64,000 bases of DNA from Candidatus Nitrosopumilus sp. (GTDB lineage Archaea > Thermoproteota > Nitrososphaeria > Nitrososphaerales > Nitrosopumilaceae). Shown here piece by piece: positions 60,707 to 64,000 of the stretch (position 1 is the first letter of the stretch; the number at the start of each line of letters is the position of its first letter). A program made the translations under genes and the position numbers. The notes below the pieces were generated by a model, which was not told the DNA's origin, searched no databases, and worked only from the letters and a program-made list of their open reading frames with translations. The stretch covers positions 62,001 to 126,000 of the forward strand of contig NZ_JANQTA010000002.1 of assembly GCF_028278985.1 (NCBI RefSeq). The letters are read 5' to 3'.

Positions 60707-61294
60707 TTGGATTCAGACACTATCAAAAGTCAGAAACATCCTATGAAAAAAGAAAAGACACGCAGTGTGACATATCGTCTCCCAGTAAAACTAGTTGAAG
60801 AAATTGAAACTGAAGCCATGAACAATAATGTATCCCATAATGTAATGGCCAGACAAATTTTAGAGAAATATATTCAATGGGATAGATTTGCTAACAAAAT
60901 TGGAATCATACCAGTCCCAAAGAAAATTTTGGATATTTTGGGAATCGACATGTCTGCTGAGGACATTAATGAAGTTATCAATGTCATAAAACCAGTAATC
61001 AAAGATACAGTTCTATTCATTAAAGGAGGATATGATTTGAAAAGATGTATTGAGACATTAGAAGATTACATGAGAGCATCTGGAATGAAATCAGACCACA
61101 GAGTAGAAGGACCATTACATCACTTTATTATCCAACATGAATTGGGAAGTAACTGGTCTAAATTTACTGAACAATTATTGCAAGAGATTTTCCATGAATT
61201 CTTGCCAGATGTAGAAATGAAATGTGAATCAACAGAAACTACAGTCATTGCAACAATTTCACTAGGCGAAGATTTTAACGAACACGAATACTGA
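60707..61294 (+). CDS. ribbon-helix-helix regulator with conserved C-terminal domain (2)
   Basis: 195 aa, TTG start (MDSDTIKSQKHPM). RHH: RSVTYRLPVKLVEEIETEAMNNNVSHNVMARQILEKYI. The C-terminal domain ends with FIIQHELGSNWSKFTEQLLQEI, parallel to the protein at 39839. The gene lies between the aminopeptidase and the mutase small subunit, which it might control (inference). No copy of the palindromic motif was found here. Confidence 0.75.
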   Translation: MDSDTIKSQKHPMKKEKTRSVTYRLPVKLVEEIETEAMNNNVSHNVMARQILEKYIQWDRFANKIGIIPVPKKILDILGIDMSAEDINEVINVIKPVIKDTVLFIKGGYDLKRCIETLEDYMRASGMKSDHRVEGPLHHFIIQHELGSNWSKFTEQLLQEIFHEFLPDVEMKCESTETTVIATISLGEDFNEHEY

Positions 61295-61335
61295 AAAATA
61301 AAGCTTTTAAAATATCTGCTAATACGATAATCATT

Positions 61336-61758
61336 ATGAAGCAAAAAACTGCATCAAGAAGTGTCAAAATTCTAGTAGCAAAATTAGGACTAGATGGACA
61401 TGATAGAGGTGCTCTTGTTCTATGTAGAGCATTTAGAGATGCAGGAATGGAAGTAATCTATTCAGGATTATTTGCTACTCCAGAAAGAGTTGCACAAATT
61501 GCAGAAGATGAAGATGTAGATGCAATTGCTATGAGTTTACTTAATGGTGCACATGGAACATTATTTCCAAGAGTCGTAAAGGCCCTCAAAAAGAAAGGAA
61601 TCAGAGATGTTCTCGTTGTTGGAGGAGGAGTAATTCCAGAAATAGACCATAAAGAACTAATCAAATCAGGAGTTGATCACGTATTTGGTCCAGGTACACC
61701 ATTACCAACAATTATTGATCATATCAATACAGGCGTAGTAAAATTAAGAAAAATATAA
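61336..61758 (+). CDS. mcmA2: methylmalonyl-CoA mutase, small (cobalamin-binding) subunit
   Basis: 140 aa. B12-binding signature: LGLDGHDRGALVLCRAFRDAGMEVIYSG (DxHxxG), then AIAMSLLNGAHGTLFPRV and VVGGGVIPEID. It binds adenosylcobalamin base-off through the histidine. TATA-like CTTTTAAAA is centred about 27 nt before the ATG. Its catalytic partner is at 55074-56675. Confidence 0.95.
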   Translation: MKQKTASRSVKILVAKLGLDGHDRGALVLCRAFRDAGMEVIYSGLFATPERVAQIAEDEDVDAIAMSLLNGAHGTLFPRVVKALKKKGIRDVLVVGGGVIPEIDHKELIKSGVDHVFGPGTPLPTIIDHINTGVVKLRKI

Positions 61759-61767
61759 GAAAAAAGA

Positions 61768-62766
61768 TTATTCTGTGGAATCAGGCCACATCATTTTACG
61801 CATTTCTTTACCAACTTTTTCAATTTGGTGTGCGTCATATTCTTTCATGTATTTGTCAAATGCATCTTTACCGTTCTTTTGATATTCAGAAATCCATTCG
61901 TTGTTGAATGTACCATCTTGAATCATAGTAAGGACTTTTTTCATGTTTTCTTTACTTGCAGCATCCATTACCATTGGACCACGAGTTAATCCACCATATC
62001 TGGCAGTCTCACTAACACGTCTCCACATTCCATTAATTCCGTATCTTTGAATCATATCTACAATGAGTTTGAGTTCATGTAAAACTTCAAAGTAAGCAAT
62101 TTCTGGTTGATATCCTGCTTCAACTAAAGTTTCAAATGCATTTGTTACCATAGAAGCTGCGCCTCCACAGAGGTCTGCTTGTTCACCAAACCAATCAGTT
62201 TCTACTTCTTCTTTGAAAGTAGTTTTGATTAATCCTGCTCTTGCACTACCAATTGCTTTTGCAAGTCCTAAAGTTCTATCCCAAGCCTTTCCTGTAAAGT
62301 CTTGTTCAACTGCAACAATTGCAGGAGTTCCAAAGTTATCAAGATATGTTTCTCTAACTTTTGAACCAGGTCCTTTAGGTGCTAGCATGATAAGGTCAAC
62401 ATTTGATGGTGCTTCAATCCATTTCCAATAGATTGCAGCTGCATGAGAAAATGACAATGCTTTTCCTTCCGAAAGATTTGGTCCGATTTCATCTTTGTAT
62501 ACTTGACCTTGAATCATGTCTGGAATTAGTATGTGAATAATGTCTGCAGTTTTTGTTGCTTCTGCAACAGACATTACTTTGTGACCATCAGCTTCGGCTT
62601 TTTTCCAGCTATTACCACCTTCTTTAAGACCGATGATAACATTCAGACCAGAGTCTTTCATGTTATTTGCCTGTGCGTCACCTTGGATTCCATAACCAAT
62701 TACAGCAATTGTTTGATCCTTTATTGGGTCAAGGCTGATATCGTTATCTTTCCATGTTTGTGCCAT
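61768..62766 (-). CDS. ilvC: ketol-acid reductoisomerase
   Basis: Start placed at ATG 62766 (MAQTWKDNDISLDPIKDQ), 332 aa; the ORF track start 62778 lies before it. Rossmann motif AVIGYGIQGDAQANNMKDSG, a class I-length knotted C-terminal domain, and metal-binding DWFGEQADLCGG and EIAYFEVLHELKLI. It makes the dihydroxy acids in valine and isoleucine synthesis using NADPH. AATATTAA upstream (62789-62796) is centred 26.5 nt away. Confidence 0.95.
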   Translation of the reverse strand: MAQTWKDNDISLDPIKDQTIAVIGYGIQGDAQANNMKDSGLNVIIGLKEGGNSWKKAEADGHKVMSVAEATKTADIIHILIPDMIQGQVYKDEIGPNLSEGKALSFSHAAAIYWKWIEAPSNVDLIMLAPKGPGSKVRETYLDNFGTPAIVAVEQDFTGKAWDRTLGLAKAIGSARAGLIKTTFKEEVETDWFGEQADLCGGAASMVTNAFETLVEAGYQPEIAYFEVLHELKLIVDMIQRYGINGMWRRVSETARYGGLTRGPMVMDAASKENMKKVLTMIQDGTFNNEWISEYQKNGKDAFDKYMKEYDAHQIEKVGKEMRKMMWPDSTE

Positions 62767-62788
62767 GATCATTTGCACAAATATTGCA

Positions 62789-62796
62789 AATATTAA
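62789..62796 (-). promoter_or_regulatory. TATA-like box of ilvC
   Basis: TTAATATT on the minus strand, centred 26.5 nt before ATG 62766; this decides the start. Confidence 0.5.
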
Positions 62797-62805
62797 CTAT
62801 AGAAT

Positions 62806-62925
62806 CTAAATTTCAATGATTTTATCACAAGACCTGCATTTGACAGTTACTTTTTCACCAGGTAGACGGGTGAATCTCTTTGAACCACAATCAGGGCAAA
62901 CTGGGCAAGCACGTACAGGTTCCAT
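62806..62925 (-). CDS. 39-aa zinc-ribbon protein (missed by ORF track)
   Basis: MEPVRACPVCPDCGSKR ... KVTVKCRSCDKIIEI. Cysteine pairs CPVCPDCG and CRSC fit a classical zinc ribbon. The ATG overlaps the stop of the nadM gene (TGATG, 1 nt shared), so the two are coupled. It resembles small zinc ribbons of RNA polymerase or ribosome-associated archaeal proteins, but the function is unknown. Confidence 0.65.
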   Translation of the reverse strand: MEPVRACPVCPDCGSKRFTRLPGEKVTVKCRSCDKIIEI

Positions 62926-63455
62926 CAATGTTCAGTAGGATTGGTATCAGATTTAGAAATTACGGATAAGCGATTTTTAGCATTTATTTTATTTAGAAAT
63001 TCAAATACGGCGTTAGGAACGCTGTCTTTCCAATTTTCATCATGAATTATCATGGAACGGATTTTTGTTGCATTGTAATCATTTCTATTCAAGAAATCAG
63101 GATTTGATACAGAGATATCAGAATCAGATAACAACATTGAGACATATTCATTTCCACTATACACCCTGTCAAATTTTGGAAGTGATGCTTTGAGATATGA
63201 TGCCCATGTGGAAATGTTTGTTTGATTTTCTATTGCAATTAAAAAGCACTTGTTCAAATCAATGGAAGATTCTGTAAGAGAATTGTGAATCATTTCAATT
63301 CTTTCTCCAGCAGTGAAAGGATCTTTTTCTAGATAATTGAATTGAGAACTAGTGATGGCAATAATTACTTCATCACATTCATTTAGAATTTGTTTTACTA
63401 AATCCAGATGTCCTAAATGAAAGGGTTGGAATCTACCCATCATTAAACCGCGCAT
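62925..63455 (-). CDS. nadM: nicotinamide-nucleotide adenylyltransferase
   Basis: 176 aa. N-terminal GRFQPFHLGHLDLVKQIL has the nucleotidyltransferase HxGH motif; KDPFTAGERIEMI and the C-terminal NDYNATKIRSMIIHDENWKD (like ISTxxR) complete the active site. Makes NAD+ from NMN and ATP. Coupled to the 39-aa zinc-ribbon gene downstream, and 30 bp downstream of the EF-Tu-like gene on the same strand. Confidence 0.9.
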   Translation of the reverse strand: MRGLMMGRFQPFHLGHLDLVKQILNECDEVIIAITSSQFNYLEKDPFTAGERIEMIHNSLTESSIDLNKCFLIAIENQTNISTWASYLKASLPKFDRVYSGNEYVSMLLSDSDISVSNPDFLNRNDYNATKIRSMIIHDENWKDSVPNAVFEFLNKINAKNRLSVISKSDTNPTEH

Positions 63456-63485
63456 ACAAAATCTAAAATCTAATTTTATTATAGT

Positions 63486-64000
63486 CTATTGGATTGCACC
63501 ACTACCAAGAATCCTAATTGTTGGAGATTCTGGTTTCAAAATTACTGCAATCTGACCTTTTTTACAGATAATGGGTTTTTCAAAAGTTAGTTTTAGTGGT
63601 GAGATTGATGAGAATTTTGCTGCCTTTATTTGCAGGCCAACATTGACAAGACATCCCTGATTTTCTGAAATCTCACTTTTGTAAAAAGGGCTTTTTGTAA
63701 AATCAAGTTCTATTTCAGAGACAACATCACCTACTCCGGATTCAGAAATTATATCTCCACGTCCTACCTCATCAGGCTTGGCTCCCTTTACTGCCAAGCC
63801 TACCCTAGCAGGACACACAGATTCTTCTACAGGATCATCGTGCATTTGGATAGATTTTATCAAAACTTCAATGTCAGCAGGATATAATTTCAAATTATCA
63901 TATTGTTTGATTTTACCATTTGTTACTTTGCCCAAAATTACAGTGCCAACGCCTTTAACATCAAAGCAGTGATCAATTACCATTTCAGAAGGGCCATCAG
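63486..64000 (-). CDS. EF-Tu/SelB-like translation GTPase, partial (cut by window edge)
   Basis: The frame stays open to the right edge (DGPSEMVIDHCFDVKGVGTVILG), so the ORF track start (63983) is internal. What is visible is a beta-barrel domain 2 (VGTVILGKVTNGKIKQYD) and domain 3-like part (PLKLTFEKPIICKKGQIAVILKPESPTIRILGSG). This matches EF-1A/SelB-type factors. The GTPase domain must lie outside the window. Such divergent EF-Tu-like proteins occur in thaumarchaea with unknown roles. Confidence 0.75.
   Translation of the reverse strand, partial: DGPSEMVIDHCFDVKGVGTVILGKVTNGKIKQYDNLKLYPADIEVLIKSIQMHDDPVEESVCPARVGLAVKGAKPDEVGRGDIISESGVGDVVSEIELDFTKSPFYKSEISENQGCLVNVGLQIKAAKFSSISPLKLTFEKPIICKKGQIAVILKPESPTIRILGSGAIQ

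Noticed and set aside
1-64000. tRNA, rRNA, CRISPR arrays and insertion sequences
   Set aside because: All gaps above about 150 bp were read; no cloverleaf, rRNA core, regularly spaced repeats or transposase was found.

Overview
The window looks like chromosome from a marine ammonia-oxidising archaeon (Nitrosopumilaceae, Nitrosopumilus/Nitrosarchaeum-like). The evidence is an AT-rich genome with archaeal/eukaryotic-type proteins (eS26, eS25, Rpo6, Alba, family B DNA polymerase, TrmB regulators, deoxyhypusine synthase), the methylmalonyl-CoA epimerase/mutase set used in thaumarchaeal carbon fixation (3HP/4HB cycle), a single-domain parvulin, and several small zinc-ribbon proteins typical of this group. 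Many genes appear leaderless: a TATA-like octamer is centred about 25-28 nt upstream of an ATG, GTG or TTG start. I used this to choose several starts. No rRNA, tRNA, CRISPR array or insertion sequence was recognised.

Region 1 (about 1-9,984) is accessory DNA, most likely an integrated plasmid- or virus-like element. It holds an AAA ATPase with a TOPRIM-like tail followed by a small membrane protein (a defence-like pair), a leftward cluster of small membrane and zinc proteins, a repeat-rich non-coding stretch (4.43-5.29 kb, candidate origin/operator), a tightly overlapping rightward operon built around an SF3 (D5/P4-type) replication helicase, and a tyrosine recombinase at the right end. Two small genes of the helicase operon resemble the DNA-contacting N-terminal domain of the integrase.

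Region 2 (10.0-23 kb) is core chromosome: eS26, CDP-alcohol phosphatidyltransferase, agmatinase-family ureohydrolase, ThrRS, deoxyhypusine synthase, eS25, Rpo6, Alba, a COG2522-like regulator, an asparagine-synthase-like protein, an aldo/keto reductase and a UbiA prenyltransferase. A cyclophilin-like gene and rpoK diverge from what appears to be one palindromic TATA box.

Region 3 (23-36 kb) is a surface and type IV pilus locus. It has a large membrane-anchored surface protein, four pilin-like proteins with RR(A/G) class III-type leaders, a zinc-ribbon protein, and a divergent ATPase plus two TadC-like membrane proteins.

Region 4 (36-46 kb) is regulatory and small-protein rich: two TrmB regulators, a ribbon-helix-helix regulator, an EamA exporter, a HEAT protein, a receiver domain, parvulin and a Hef-type helicase. 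A 16-bp palindrome, TTTCCA-N4-TGGAAA, recurs at five gene starts here and once at 20.3 kb.

Region 5 (47-64 kb) is metabolic and housekeeping: dCMP deaminase, PolB, SemiSWEET, triosephosphate isomerase, pyruvate phosphate dikinase, the methylmalonyl-CoA genes (epimerase, large subunit and MeaB together, small subunit 4 kb away), M1 aminopeptidase, ketol-acid reductoisomerase, NMN adenylyltransferase, and an EF-Tu-like GTPase cut by the right edge.

Genes missed by the 60-aa ORF cut-off were found by reading the gaps: a YHS-domain protein (19616-19762), a zinc-ribbon protein (62806-62925), a CxC mini-protein (42576-42686), a zinc mini-protein in the helicase operon (7590-7730), a 44-aa ORF (14549-14683) and a decayed gene (46799-46978).
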